Positions 1-11,439 of a stretch of DNA of 64,000 nt are shown here, in pieces (the stretch's first letter is position 1; each line of letters starts with the position of its first letter). Below the pieces are notes generated by a model. That model did no database searches, was not told where the DNA came from, and saw only the letters and a program-made list of their open reading frames with translations. Origin of the DNA: Anadara kagoshimensis (Eukaryota > Mollusca > Bivalvia > Arcoida > Arcidae). Position numbers and translations under genes: made by a program. Location: the NCBI GenBank assembly GCA_021292105.1, contig CM037870.1, positions 17,353,087 through 17,417,086 of the forward strand, written 5' to 3'.

Positions 1-409
1 TTTAAAGTAAAAATATTATACATTTAGCCTACATACTAGTATATAGCGAGTAAAATGATTTTTGCATTGTACTGAAAAAATATGAATTTGCTGCTTTATT
101 CTGATGCAATCTTTACACTTAATTTTAATTTGCTCCCGGATACAGTTCTTTGTCGAACAGAATAAACATTTTTAAATTTATTTTAAAAAATTATGCAATT
201 TATTAACATTTACTTTGTAAAACACTATGCCATGGTAACAGATATTTGACTTTTACATGCGTATTCGTGACGCATGATATATAAAAGTAAAGGGGTTGGT
301 ATTTACCACTTTTAGTCAAAATGGTGAACAATATGCCTTAAAATTTAGCCTATAAAAATAAAGTGCCGGTTTTGAAAAACGTCAAACAGTGTACTTGTTT
401 AAGTTCAGT

Positions 410-870
410 TTATAAGCTATTGTAAGCTTTGGTCCCATTACAGCAGTTTTATACAACGGAGAGAGCTGCTTACAAAGCAATTGTTCGCTCAGGAATATTG
501 CAAGCCAAGGTTTCATGACCGCTCAGGAATATTGCAAGCCAAGGTTTCATGACCGCTCAGGAATATTGCAAGCCAAGGTCTCATGACCGCTCAGGAATAT
601 TGCAAGCCAAGGTTTCATGACCGCCATCACAGTATTGTTGAAAAGTACCATGTCTTTGTAATTAATATTACCCTGAAAATATTTGACGTCTAATAGTTGT
701 ATCTCAATTTTGATTTTACATGTGGCATGTGTTACAAGCTATACAGGAGAGGCTTACTCTTCGGGTGTATTCGGTCTCATTTTCTTGGTGGAATGTCGCG
801 CATTTAACTTAATTTGTTAGTTTGCAGATTGTGATAAGGATATGGACCGGTATTTTTGTGCAAGATCGTT
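410..870 (+). mobile_element. Diverged RT-element 3' fragment with internal tandem expansion
   Basis: Matches the consensus of the dispersed RT element over its C-terminal coding part (…tacaacggagagagctgc…, …catcacagtattgttg…, …atatttgacgtc…) and its 3' tail (tacaggagaggcttactcttcggg…, …tcttggtggaatgtcgcgc…). No frame stays open. It is older than the copies near 13.6 and 24 kb. Confidence 0.75.
486..622 (+). repeat. 34 bp tandem repeat, 4 copies, inside RT remnant
   Basis: A 34 bp unit starting cgctcaggaatattgcaagc is repeated four times. It derives from the part of the RT element that elsewhere reads ctcagggatattgcaagcctagg. The homologous array in the second copy of the duplication (30716-30886) has five units. 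Confidence 0.9.
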
Positions 871-1414
871 GTGAAACACTTAATTGTGTATCTCCTTACT
901 TGTATTTTGGAGAGTTTTACATGAAATGCAAGGTTTTGTATATCAATAAAATCTCCTTTTATTAATTTATTTTTTTGACATTTAAATCTTTATCACTTTG
1001 AGATATTACATTCCTCTTTATATAATTGGCAAAACTTTTCTCTACAAAAAAACTTATATAAATAATATCAGCTATTTGATTTCGTGTTCTCAAAAATATT
1101 TCATTTTTATTAATACAATTGTTGTTCAATTTGATTTATATATATTGACTTAATATAATACATAACTTTCGATGTAAAAAGCATTCGTGTAGGTATTAAA
1201 TGAAGCGCTTAAAATGAATTAATCAAGCATTTTGTTTTTTTGCACCTAAAAGTCTTTAAAGAAACAACAATAGAATGTTGATTAGAAAAGCAAAACATAA
1301 TAATACTTAGTAAGAGCTCTAAGTAAACAATCAATAGTTTGGGTGTGTTTTGTCATTATTCAAACATTTTGTTTGATTAAGTAGCAATAAAGATGATACT
1401 AAAACCAAACAAAA

Positions 1415-1580
1415 ACAAATCGGTTCATGTTCAAATCACAAACCCGCTACGAGTGAAATTAAAATTGAAAATGGAAAGAACATGGAACTATGGGGCGTCA
1501 TGTGTATCCAAAACTTGCAGTAACCCTGAGCCATCAATATATTTGTTAGAAGACTGCTTCGTTGTATAAAGTTCCTAGTA
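1415..1580 (-). mobile_element. Diverged RT-element fragment
   Basis: Reading the minus strand gives the same order as other copies: the …caacgaagcagtc… region, gggttactgcaag, then gacgccccatagttccatgttcttt and a shortened tail. Duplicated at about 31583-31747. Confidence 0.55.
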
Positions 1581-2919
1581 AATAAACATCGCCATGTGTT
1601 TTCTAAAGATAGAACTGCGAGATTCACCATCCAAATGCAACGCGCGATCTGATTGGTCAATGCAGATTAGTAATGTCTTCACGATGCCAAGGTGGCAGAG
1701 AGCTGAAGAGACATCAGAATACCTTGTATTTCTACCAATATCGATGGATTTTAATTAAAAGTTAAGCATGGATGGGTAGAATAATGTTTTAGGAAGTGTT
1801 CCATGTTGTCAGCAAGAGCGAGGTAAGGTAATACTTCAAGTTATCGACGCGTGTTTTTGTTTCTGCCGTTTTCGCCAGAAATTTCAAGAATTCAATAATG
1901 GAAGCTGTCAGACCACAAACCTCCAACAAGTCAAAAATTAAAATGGGGGTTTAGTGGTCTGATTAGTCGGACTATAAAGTTCCAAATGCGAGAACAAGCT
2001 CTATTATTTCGAATTAATTGTGAAACAAATTTACTATTATTATCAATGGCAGGTATATCGCTGCATATATGGAGTCCGTTATCAAAATTCCCAGTGTTAG
2101 TATACAGGGTAAGTACAGGCCTGGAAAAGTCCTTAAATTTTTAGGTTTGCCCTAAAAAGACCCTAAAAACAAGTCTGACCCTAAAAAGCCCTTGAATTTA
2201 TCCTGAAGGCCCTAAAAAGCCCTTGAATTTGGCCAGTTGAGTGTCTATATTTTGATATTAAGTGGTTGCAAATAGACTGATAAATATAAATTAATAAATT
2301 AATAAATAAATTATGTTGTAATGAGCAATTTAAAGGTACCTGGCCCACTCGAAAGCCTAACTTCAACCTCCACTACAAGTGTCGTTACTATGGACACGTA
2401 AGTAATTGTTTTATTGCCTTTGCACCAATATTTTTTTGCTAAAATTGTCCCGCTGATTGGGCCTTAAATTTCAAAATAAGACACTAAAAAGTCCTTAAAT
2501 TTGGAGTCCAATTGTCTGTACGAACCCTGGTATAATACTGCCACTTAAATTCTGATTCTGAATTGTACAAAAGGATTTTCAAGACATGCATAAGTGTTTT
2601 CACTTTTCACTTACAACACTGTTTAACTTGAGGTTAATTGATATCAAATACATTAAGGTAAATTGAAGAGTTCATAATTAGCAACTAAAGGAAAGTTTCC
2701 ATTGTTCAGCTTTACAAGTCTAGTAGGAGTCTTCCCGCTTGTTATCGTATGCATTTGGGCGCATTTAAGATTTTATAATTACCAATTATACATACATATC
2801 TTCATCCATGCTTACAACACTTTCAACCTTTTCACTCGAATTCTGTAGAATGCACATGCAAGGGGTGTATTGAAATTTTGACAATGATCGACTACGATCG
2901 AATCTGAGATAGAAAAGCA

Positions 2920-3060
2920 ATTTGGTATTCAACTAGACAGCAAGTACATACCCATCCTGAGTACTCGAAGCCCCTGACTTGTTGAAGCTCAATTTGTCAG
3001 TTTTTACTTTGCCTTTTGAGACTGTGATTTTGACATGGACCAGTATGTTTGTTGTTTGAT
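2920..3060 (+). mobile_element. Remnant of RT-element 3' tail
   Basis: Shows the tail motifs tcaatttgtcagtttttactttgc and gactgtgattttgacatgga(c)cagtatgtttgtt in the usual order. The homologous place in copy 2 (about 33120-33460) keeps about 265 more bases of the element, including the catcacaatattgttgat region, so copy 1 has an internal deletion. Confidence 0.55.
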
Positions 3061-3482
3061 AATAAAAATGTTTAACTCATAAAATGCATATAGCATTGAA
3101 ATACAGTATATTTCCACAGGTAAAAATATACATGTATGTATTTTATTCCGATGTCTTTCGCGTGCCGTTTGTAGTTTTTGTTAACAGGCACCTCTTTCAG
3201 TTTTGCAAACAACAGTCCTTGCCACATTTGGGTGTTTCAGGTTTTTTCCGTATTGCGCAATCTATTACAATAGTTATGTAAAATAACTTAAACAACTAAA
3301 GTGAAGAATCAATATGAAATTTATTTTGTCGAGTGAAGGTGAACATCTTGTTAAAAATATGTGAAACTATTGATTTTTCTCACTTCAACCGAGAAAATTC
3401 ATATCCACTATTAAATCTCTCCCACTCTCTCTCTCTCTCCGCGCGTGTGTGTGGCCTCGTTTCAAGAACATTACATTTACCA

Positions 3483-4518
3483 GTAAAAACTTCATTACAT
3501 TGCTTTACTCCAAGTGATATAAATTAAAAACTTATCCCACAAAGTAAGATCGGTGCAAAACTGTATATCATTACCTACGATTTTAAAAACTATTCCAATT
3601 AAAATTCTTTCCTTTAACGTATATAAATAAATCAGCTTTTTTCTCATTCCGATATTAAAATTTGATTAAAGTTCTTCACTAAAATCTGTATAAAACAAAT
3701 GTTTTCTGATTCTGATATGAAATAAAAAGTTTAATTTAATAAAGTGACATTTTAAAATGTTTAATATATCACGTTCACATTTTACTTCATGTAAATGTCT
3801 TGTTTTTAGCTCACCCTAAGAGAAAATGGCATATATGAACGACGTTCATCTTAACACATTATGCAACTTCTTCTCTGAAACTACTGGACAGATTTCAATG
3901 ACACTGTCTTGGTCAGAATAATAAATTTCCCGTTGTAATTTAGATTTTTCGTAGCATTGTCATGTGTACCAAACTGTAGGTCAAGGGGATCTAGGCATAC
4001 AAAGATCTTTACAAATCCTCTCCTGTGCGAAGAAATATGATATACAATATCTTATATGGCTTCTCTAGGGTCTGTTTTTTCTTGCTTTATTTAATAATTT
4101 GTAAAATGGCTTCAAATTGTTATAACTTGACTATTTGAATGGAAGATAACCTTCCAATTTGGACATTTTCTTGATCATGATATGATATTCAACATTGGGT
4201 TAAATGCCAAGGTCAGGACTAGAGGTTTCTGCCTTTGTGTTATTTCTACTGGTTTTGGTCAATGTCTTAATTTTTGTAATTTTGAAGAATTAATTTGTTT
4301 TCCACGAAAATCCAAAAGCAGAGTTCAGGCTTATGCACTTTAATGAAATAGGTTTAAATGTGCCATATGTACAAATGACCTTCAAATTGGCCTACGTTAA
4401 AATTCAACGTTCTAGCTATTATAGAAAGTTGACAACAACGTTTATTTCTTATTGTCACACTCCTTTATAAAAAGTTTACAAATTAATTAGATATGTTATT
4501 TAAGAAAGGAATGTAATC
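3483..4518. other. Gene-free AT-rich stretch with a dispersed-repeat-like segment
   Basis: No supported gene. From about 3808 (agctcaccctaagagaaaat…) to 4400 the text has the style of a common mollusc dispersed repeat (…tctctgaaactactggacagatttcaatgac…), but no second full copy is in this window, so that is inference. The rest is low-complexity AT-rich DNA. Confidence 0.45.
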
Positions 4519-5045
4519 AAAAACAAACATACTAATTCATGTCCGAATCACAATCCAGAAGCAAAGTAAAAACGTTGGAACTGACAAGTTAGGTTAGACA
4601 CGGGAACTTCCACAGGGAAGTGAGGCCGGGTGCTCCGGAAAGGTAAGCACCTCCTGTTTAGCTACCTACACCCGCCACGTGTGTAATCAAAATTGTCTGA
4701 AAAGAACATGGAACTATGAGATGTCAAATATATCCAAGGCAATCCTGGACTCAGAGACATCAAACTTATCAACAATATTGTGATGACGGCCATAAAACTT
4801 TTTTAGGGCCTTGATAAGCCTAGGCTTGCAATATCCCTGAGTCAACAATTTATTTGCAAGCAGCTTACTTTGTTGTACAAAGTCTCCGTAGTGGGAACAA
4901 ACTCTACCATAGCGTATTAATTGGGAAACAAATACAACATAAGCAGGAAAAACAGGTATATTGTTGCATAAAAAAGAAAAGTTGACAATAGAAAAATTGA
5001 AGTCATCACGTTTGTCATAAAGTTTCAAATGTAGCCTTTCGTGTT
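4519..5045 (-). mobile_element. 5'-truncated RT element with long open C-terminal frame
   Basis: The minus strand has an open frame (5028-4714) with KLYDKRDDFNF, a VFVSQLIRYGRVCSHYGDF segment, KLLTQGYCKPRLIKALKKFYGRHHNIVDKF and an end at ALDIFDIS. This matches the part downstream of the YIDD motif in the longer copy at 38690-39370, i.e. the thumb and C-terminus of a reverse transcriptase family that I recall as common in marine invertebrates. After the stop comes the shared 3' tail (accggag/cacccgg, aagttcc…tgtctaacctaac, gattgtgattcgga) ending at 4519-4540. The 5' cut and shared 3' end fit target-primed reverse transcription. Class of retroelement not determined. Confidence 0.8.
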
Positions 5046-5880
5046 AGAAAAGTTAGAAAAGTGATAATTATGTTGTCGACTTTCTAAAATAGCGAGAATA
5101 ACGTTGGAGAATTAGAAAACTGATAATAGAAAATTGTCAATGGTAAGATACACTTTTCTTCCACAAGAAATTATTAAGACGGCTGATATCGGTCATCGTA
5201 GTTTTGCGTTTCTTTCACATGTTTGAGGAAACCGGGTCTACGGGTTAAACAATCGATCTTCGACAAAAAAACGTATTTATTTTCTAAAACATTATGCCCT
5301 GTTAGGATTTAAACATAGGCGTTAGTAAAAGCTCCGGTTACCGTGTTGCGTAACTTGTGCGTAATGCAGCTTATTTTTGTTAAGACCAAACTCGTTAAAA
5401 AAGCAGTTCCTAATATCATTACATGTAGCATGTGATATATAGATATTTTGTATCTGCGATTTAAGATTCTTGAATAATCAGTAGAAAAACCAAGAACAAG
5501 TACATTATTCATTTTTCTCCAGTTTTTCTCCTTCCATGTCGACTTTTATGAAATAAGAGTCTCAATTGTTCTTACAAGTCATATATTGTAACATAAAAAT
5601 TACTTGATACGTGGTATTGCATATCACTTTTCACATATTATGCAATTTTATGTTTGTTTTTTTTTACTTATCCTATATACGACACCAAAAATCAACTATT
5701 TTGGATTGAAATTAATTGTTTATGTTTTAGCTTAATTATTGTACTGCTTCAAATGGTTTTGTTCAAATCTTATAGACATAAAACTTATAAGTACATAAAT
5801 CCTTCAAATCCAATTCAAAATTTTAAGTGAAGGAAAGTATTTTTATGACTGAAACACTTTTATCAAACTCATCAAAATAT
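5046..5880. other. No feature recognised
   Basis: AT-rich sequence with only short chance open frames on both strands; no repeat shared with the rest of the window was seen. Confidence 0.5.
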
Positions 5881-6130
5881 CAACAATACTGTGATGACGG
5901 CCATATTTTTTCAATTGCACGTATGTTCCATAGTTTGTACACCCACTGTAATTACAATATTGTTGATAAGTATCATGTCTCTGAATCCAAAATTATCTTG
6001 GATATGTTTGACATTCCACAGTTTATTGTTCTTTTAACTTCCAATTTTGATTACACGCGTGACGGATGTAGCTAGCTTAAGAGGAGGTGCTTCTACCGCC
6101 GTAGAACCCGATCTCACTTTTACGTTATTT
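5880..6130 (+). mobile_element. RT-element 3' fragment
   Basis: Carries caacaatactgtgatgacggcc, attgttgataagtatcatgtctc, gatatgtttgac and the tail motifs gtagctagcttaagaggaggtgctt. The coding part is disrupted by an internal duplication or insertion around 5900-5960. Confidence 0.65.
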
Positions 6131-6289
6131 ACTTCATATGCCAGTTTCAAGTGTTTACTTTAATTTGGGATTGTGGTCTCGACATGAATTGGTCTGTTTT
6201 TATACTCTCGTAAATGTTGAGCGAATTCCTTCGACAGGATTTTTGTGTTTGAACGCATGTTCTATATTATGTGAACCCCTGTCATTTAT

Positions 6290-6460
6290 TCTGGGAACTC
6301 TATACAACGAAGCAAGCTGTTTTAAAATAAATTGATGTTCCAGGGATATTGCAAGCCAAGGCTTATTGCATCCATCAAAAATTGAGTTCAATATTTCAAT
6401 ATGATGGTTTCCAAATTATCTTGTATATATTTCGCGTTTCATGGTTCAATGTTTTTTCAA
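6290..6460 (+). mobile_element. Decayed RT-element fragment
   Basis: Has ctatacaacgaagcaagctg, gggatattgcaagccaaggctta and cttgtatatatttcgcgtttcatggttcaatg in the consensus order. No open frame and no intact tail. Confidence 0.5.
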
Positions 6461-6613
6461 CATGAGTTGCCAACCCATCAAGGGCAACCTACCTCACGTC
6501 CCTGGTATAAGTGCACGTTTGATTTGGATATGGATTAACAAGTATGCTTGTTTTTAACTACTTTACTTCCTGAACATTATAAGTTCAATAGGCCTATTGT
6601 TCTAATAAACAGA

Positions 6614-6735
6614 GTTAAGTATGATGTTTAACGTCCCAGTCAAGAATATTTCACTTATATCGAGCCGTCGCCAGTTATAGGCGAAGGTGCAGAAATTTTT
6701 CCTGTGTGTTGCGCTGATGCTGCAGTGTCCTTAAA
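6614..6735 (-). mobile_element. SINE 3' fragment (family 1)
   Basis: Reverse-oriented copy of the 3' body of the tRNA-derived SINE at 11067-11400: ttaacgtcccagtcaagaat, tatatcgagccgtcgccag, ggcgaaggtgcagaaattt, gcgctgatg. The tRNA-like head is missing. Confidence 0.75.
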
Positions 6736-6774
6736 CGTGTCGAACCCATTGTGACACGATGTATATAACATATG

Positions 6775-6902
6775 TTGATGTTTTGCTGGGTACGTTGTGG
6801 TGGTTACGTGGTATGGGTCCTTTTTGGTAAAAACGTGGTACGTTTCGTCCAAAAATGGGTACGTTCTGGTAGGGTACGTTATGGCAAGGGTACGTTTTGT
6901 CC
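6775..6902 (+). repeat. Degenerate GT-rich repeat of gggtacgtt motifs
   Basis: Motifs like gggtacgtt, ggtggttacgtgg, aacgtggtacgtt and gggtacgttctgg recur at irregular spacing. It looks like a decayed minisatellite; strongly G/T-rich on this strand compared with its AT-rich surroundings. Confidence 0.5.
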
Positions 6903-6907
6903 TGCAC

Positions 6908-7165
6908 CCATCAGAAAGGTAAAGGTTGTTGGGAAAGTATGTTTTAAAATGTATCCAAGCAATATCTCATAGCTGCTTTGAACGACTGTCATAAAACTTC
7001 AAATGAATAGTCTTCATCATCCAAAGGTGTGTCATGACCTTGAACTAAGGTCATCAGAAAGGTCAAGGTTGTTGGAAAAGTATGTTTTAAAATGTATCCA
7101 AGCAATATCTCATAGCTGCTTTTGACGATTGTCATAAAACTTAACATGATTAATCTTCATTGTAT
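6908..7165 (+). repeat. 141 bp tandem duplication, nearly two copies
   Basis: The unit with atgtatccaagcaatatctc, gactgtcataaaactt, aatagtcttcat and ggtcatcagaaaggtcaagg is repeated with a 141-base shift. A related single copy is at 38511-38640, so the unit is itself part of a dispersed repeat. Confidence 0.8.
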
Positions 7166-7239
7166 TCTCTGAACATAGTGAAGGACTGTGGAGAGAAAGA
7201 GAAAAAGTTTAAGCAAATTAAATCATTATGTCCTTGTTA

Positions 7240-7530
7240 AAATGAATCTTTGTATCCCTATCTCCCCTTTAACCACTGCAGGGATTTTGATGAAACTTAG
7301 ACAGTCTACATTTTGAGCTTGATCAAATTTCCAATTAGGCTGCTGGCAGTCCAATACATTTAAGATTTTAGATTTTAAAAATTGACAGTTTGTTTGCCTG
7401 TCTGTTCTAAAACCAAAGCCGGTATTTTGATGAAACTTTTATAACAGGATATGCATGTGAAGTAGTTTTGCATGCCAAAGTTTGAGCTAGATTTGATTTC
7501 TAATATAGCCACTGACAGCCATTTTAAAAT
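7240..7530 (+). repeat. Diverged local duplication of a dispersed repeat
   Basis: Two similar paragraphs (7255-7350 and 7395-7525) share gattttgatgaaacttagac-type text, a ttgagct(t/a)gat… phrase and a …gccactgacagcc / …gctgctggcagtcc ending. Non-coding. Confidence 0.4.
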
Positions 7531-7718
7531 ATAAATATTTAAAGTTTATATCTCAAGATGATATCAATATATGGGAATTGACCCAAGAGTTGAAGTTATT
7601 TTTGCTGAAGTTTTTTCCTTGCATCTCTTTGCTCATTATTTTGGCAAGTTAGGCATGTTTTGATAATGAAGGATCAATACTTTTCAGCTTGGTTGGTTCC
7701 CCAATGTCCTTGTTTATT

Positions 7719-7832
7719 TAAGAAATAAGGTAATTTTCTAATGTCTTTATGAAGTTGCAAAGTAAAATGGGCTGTCTCAAATTGCAAAAAAGACGAGTTC
7801 ATAAAGACATTAGAAAATTACCTTATTTCTTA
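7719..7832. repeat. Perfect 35 bp inverted repeat (foldback)
   Basis: Arms 7719-7753 and 7798-7832 are exact reverse complements (outer end taagaaataaggtaattttc), with a 44-base loop. This would form a long hairpin if transcribed. It may be the end of a small foldback transposon; no target duplication was identified. Confidence 0.9.
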
Positions 7833-8123
7833 TATTTACAATATTTATAAAAACTAATTTTATTGCCGTCTCACATTTTCCGTGTTAATTTGAAAACAAT
7901 TTTGAAATATAATGTTGGTGCGCCTTCTCATGAAAATGGATATTCTCCTGTCAGTCAACGAGAGCATTTGACATCTGATGTCAGCACGTGGAGCAATGTC
8001 TCAAGTAAAGTCAATGTCAAATACCTAATTGAAGCAAAGATATTGCAATTGTAAATATAAAAAATAAAAACTTTTTAATATTCTCTATTATTTTATTTTC
8101 ACTACTTTTGTTTTAATTTTAGC

Positions 8124-8674
8124 CCCAGACCAAAAGAAATGTGAGCCTTGTAGTGACAAAAATGAACATTTGCCCGATGAAAATTTAGAAGATGACAGGG
8201 ACACAGATGATCAATCTGTTGCCCAGGCTATAGTATTTTCATTGTTACAAAAACAAAGACATCCAGAATTTGGAATCTTCCTGATACCAACCATTGTTAT
8301 CTCATCAACTAAATTAAAAAAATTTAATGTATGATGCTGAAAATGATATTCTTTACAGAAGCAGCAGCACTAATTTATTTTTAAAACCGCGGTCATTTGA
8401 AATACCAGAATCTTGCATCATTATTCTTTGGATGGTATTACACTACAGGATTTTTTCCTCAGATTTGAAGAAAAATTATTTGAATATGGATCTAAACAGG
8501 TTGAAGTCTGGTTTTATAGATAAAATACCATCAGAATGTGTTGAAATATATAAATCCAAGTTAACATCATGTGCTGCAGCATTTCCTAGAGTCACAGCGA
8601 CTCATTATCATGAGGAAATTGTCGGTAGACGCGCCAATAAACGCCATTTGTTGGATTTTTGCATTAAAGTATAA
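8124..8674 (+). pseudogene. Broken coding-like remnant of unknown origin
   Basis: After a polypyrimidine stretch and AG (8122-8123) a frame stays open (APDQKKCEP…, acidic ENLEDDRDTDDQ, LLQKQRHPEFGIFLIPTIVI) until a stop just after KKFNV. A second frame, shifted by one base and starting at YDAENDILYRSSSTNLF, continues to 8674 (115 aa from its ATG). The two parts read naturally as one protein joined by a frameshift near 8333. I do not recognise the family. It could be an old processed pseudogene or the open frame of a transposon; it lies just upstream of the mariner. It is unlikely to be expressed as one protein. Confidence 0.4.
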
Positions 8675-8751
8675 TCACTGGCATCAAATTTAATCACATA
8701 TTTCAGCTTATTTCATACATTTATGAATCACTATTGATCAACCTACAAATA

Positions 8752-10032
8752 CAAGGGGAGGTAAAAAAGTTCATAAAAACGGGTATATATTGCCGCAACA
8801 AACCATACATTTTATTATTATTTTTTAATATAGTCCTCATTTACCCCAATGCACTTAGCCCACTTTTCTTTCAGACTGTCTATATCTTTGAAATAGAAGT
8901 CTTCGGTTTGGTCCTGAAACCATGCCTCTGTGGCAGCCTTAAGTCCATCATCATCAAGAAATCTGATTCTACGTAAATGGGATTTCAAATTTCTAAATAG
9001 GAAATAATCACTGGGTGCCAAATCGGGATTGTAGGGTGGGTGATTAAATTGTTCGAACTTGCATTCACAAATCACTACTTGTGCAATCCTTGACTTGTGC
9101 ACAGGAGCATTGTCGTGTAGGAGCAATACCCCTCAGCTCAACTTTCCCCTCCTTTTTGATTTAATGGAAGCTTTCAGCTGCTTCATAAGATCAGCATAGT
9201 AAGCCCCAGTGATAGAGATTCCAGCAGGTTTATAATATCCTTAGAATCTCAAAACACAGGGCAATGAATTTGCCAGCTGATGGATGGATTTTGAATTTCT
9301 TTGGTGGGGGTGAGCCAGGGTGCTTCAATTGCATAGACTCTTTTGTGGTTTCTGGGTCCTAATGATGAATCCATGTTTCATCACCAGTTACTAAACGTAA
9401 ATGGAAGCTTTCGGGGTTATCATTATAAATGCCAAGAAGCTCATGACTTGACTGGAGTCTTTGAAAGCAATCCTGCACATTAAGGTTTTTGGGGACCCAT
9501 CTTGCGGATGCTTTTGACATCCCAAGATGCTCGTAGATAACTGTGTATACACTTCCATGTGAAATGTCACACTCTCTAGCTATGTCATCAATCCTAATTC
9601 GACGATCATGCATTATGAGGGTCTCTACAGACGTGACAATTTCCTATATGATGGCATCAGCTGGCCGACCTGACCGTGGGTTATCCTTCAGTGAGGTGCG
9701 CCCACGTTTAAATTTAGCTGACAATTTTGCCACTGTGGAATAGGCAGGACCACTGTCACCTACAACTCGGCCATTCGCCGGTGAATTTCTTTGGCATTTC
9801 ATTTCTCTACTGTGAGGAACTTTATTACTGTCCTAATCTCAACATTTTGATTTTCCATCATTGCTTGATGGTCACCAACTTTGAATGCTTTTGAGAATTA
9901 CACAAAAATGTTATGACAATTAAACTTGATATGTTTAAAATGACGGAATGTTGTGTTGTGTAAATAAGTAAAGAAAATGTGTGATACGTTTGGCTCAATA
10001 CACTGTTCTATGAACTTTCTGACTTCCCCTCG
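8752..10032 (-). mobile_element. Mariner transposon (complete but inactive)
   Basis: About 1.28 kb, the usual mariner size. Imperfect terminal inverted repeats: left end caaggggaggt…aaagttcata (8752-8775) and right end, read on the minus strand, cgaggggaagtcagaaagtt (from 10032). Both ends are flanked by TA (8750-8751 and 10033-10034), the expected target duplication. The single internal reading frame runs on the minus strand and is broken, so it cannot move by itself. Confidence 0.93.
8818..9861 (-). pseudogene. Mariner transposase, disrupted
   Basis: Start MENQNVEIRTVIKFL at 9861; the span to the stop at 8818 is 1044 bases, the normal length for a mariner transposase of about 347 aa. Visible parts in order: N-terminal helix-turn-helix (IDDIARECDISHGSVYTVI), TGDETWIHH with the first catalytic Asp, LLHDNAPVHKS with the second, and APSDYFLF with the third. 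The spacing between the second and third Asp is 34 residues, i.e. the DD34D signature of mariner. In-frame stops occur after TVEK, in the ADAII region and after TGDETWIHH, and the frame shifts between about 9126 and 9250. All three catalytic Asp codons survive, so the decay is recent or mild. Confidence 0.93.
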
Positions 10033-10039
10033 TATGGTG

Positions 10040-10900
10040 CTATTTTTGGCGATTCTGTAAAAGGTTTAAACCATCTTCATTGGTTGTGTTGCCTGCAAGA
10101 ATTGTAATCGACTTATAGGTTACTATTGTTAATTTTTATTATTATTATTAAAAATTGACCTCCACCTGCTAGTGTTGTATTTATTTTGCAGTCATCACAT
10201 GCTAGTGTGAACTATACAACTATATGCAGTAAGTGAGGTATTATTAGTTACACAGTCTGTTGGTGACCTAATATGGTTTATACAGGGTCAGTAAATTCTA
10301 TATCGTACGAGGAGGAAACCTGATACCAGATATGGAATTTACTGACCCTGTATAAACCACATTAAGTCACCAACATACTGTGTAACGATTATATCCTACC
10401 GATCACCCTGAAGAATCACGGTAGATACCTGTAAACAAACATACACGGATACGGAGACGAAAGAGAAGTTCAGGATGAGACATTGCTGTATGTTTTAGTA
10501 ACCTATAGCTGTCAAACTAACCCTTTATATATCATATTATGTCACTAAAACACTGTGTAACGATTATATTATACCGATTACATCAATAAATCATTTCAAA
10601 AACCAATTTGAATGTATCCATACAGCGACATGTGAATTGTGACAGAGTTAGAAATACCGTCGTTTGGCATTCTGTCTGACAAAATATTGACAATAATAAT
10701 GAATTTGACTTACTAGCAACTTCAGTGAAAGAAATCAATTGCACTTTCATCTTTGGCGGGCGCCATTGACGTTGGTCAGGGGAAATAACTCTCATTCTGA
10801 CTAGATATGAAATGGCCTGACCCGATATGGCTTATATTAGGTCACCACGTGACCAGCATCGTCGAATGAAATTCACAGAAACTAGTGAGAGGTAGGATAT
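10040..10900. repeat. Foldback element region with ~50 bp inverted arms
   Basis: Arms 10248-10300 and 10331-10386 are near-perfect reverse complements (gttacacagt…gttggtgacctaa; tttatacagggtcagtaaat). Related pieces recur at 10540-10580 (cactgtgtaacgattatatt) and, on the other side, 10803-10862 (tgacccgatatggcttatat…aggtcacca). The block therefore looks like a non-autonomous foldback transposon with internal sequence and outer partial repeats. No coding sequence. Confidence 0.65.
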
Positions 10901-11066
10901 ACAACAATGTCTTTAACAAAATAAGTGTTTCTTTTTTCTAATTGCATTATCTTTTGCCAGGAATATGATGCCAGCTACAATTTTTGATTAGGAATCATCA
11001 CCATTTCCTAGATAATCTACTAAAAGTAACTTTATTTGTCAATTACCCTTTTCCTTTGCCTTTGTA

Positions 11067-11400
11067 ACCACTGCGGTAGCTCAGTTGGTGGAGTGCTTGC
11101 TCCATTAGTGGGAGGTTGTGGGTTCGAACCCTAACCGGGTCCATGACTTGAAAGTGGGTAGTGACTGTTCTGTTGCCAATCACTCATTACGAAATGAAAG
11201 TCACGGTTCTTTAAAATGGGAACTTAAAATAAACGAGGTTCCATGTCATGGTAGGCTTGGCACGATATAGAACCCTGCTGTCCAATGCCATCAGCGTAAC
11301 CCACAGAAAAATTTCTGCACCTTCGCCTATAGCTAGTGAAGTCTAGGTATAAGTGAAATATTCTTGACTGGGATGTTAAACACCATTACTCACTCACTAC
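11067..11400 (+). mobile_element. tRNA-derived SINE, full length (family 1)
   Basis: The head resembles a tRNA: A box tagctcagttgg (11077-11088) and B box ggttcgaacc (11121-11130), which form a type 2 RNA polymerase III promoter. A non-tRNA body follows (…gaacttaaaataaacgaggt…, …tgccatcagcg…, …ttctgcaccttcgcctatag…) and the 3' end …ttcttgactgggatgttaaa…ccattactcactcac. Acceptor-stem pairing is poor, so it is not a working tRNA gene. Other copies: 21150-21485, 48588-48877, 6614-6735, 29316-29420. Confidence 0.9.
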
Positions 11401-11439
11401 CTTTGCTGTTGTACTTATGAATCGATCAACTGTTTGATT

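Larger units (their letters stand above)
1..3482 (+). repeat. Segmental duplication, copy 1
   Basis: This block matches 30228-33895 in the same orientation at high identity, by eye. It begins at or before the window edge, so its left limit is unknown. The right limit is sharp: both copies read acatttacca and then diverge. It holds no convincing gene. Inside are a diverged RT-element remnant (about 410-870), a minus-strand RT remnant (about 1415-1580), a stretch of ccctaaaaag motifs (2130-2510) and a CT-rich run (3418-3440). Relative to copy 2 it has about 95 extra bases near 1125-1220 and lacks about 265 bases near 2925. Confidence 0.93.

Noticed and set aside
11071..11145. tRNA gene
   Set aside because: A and B boxes are good but the acceptor stem does not pair and a SINE body follows; the same holds for 48588 and the cluster at 53310-53800 and 55200-55555.
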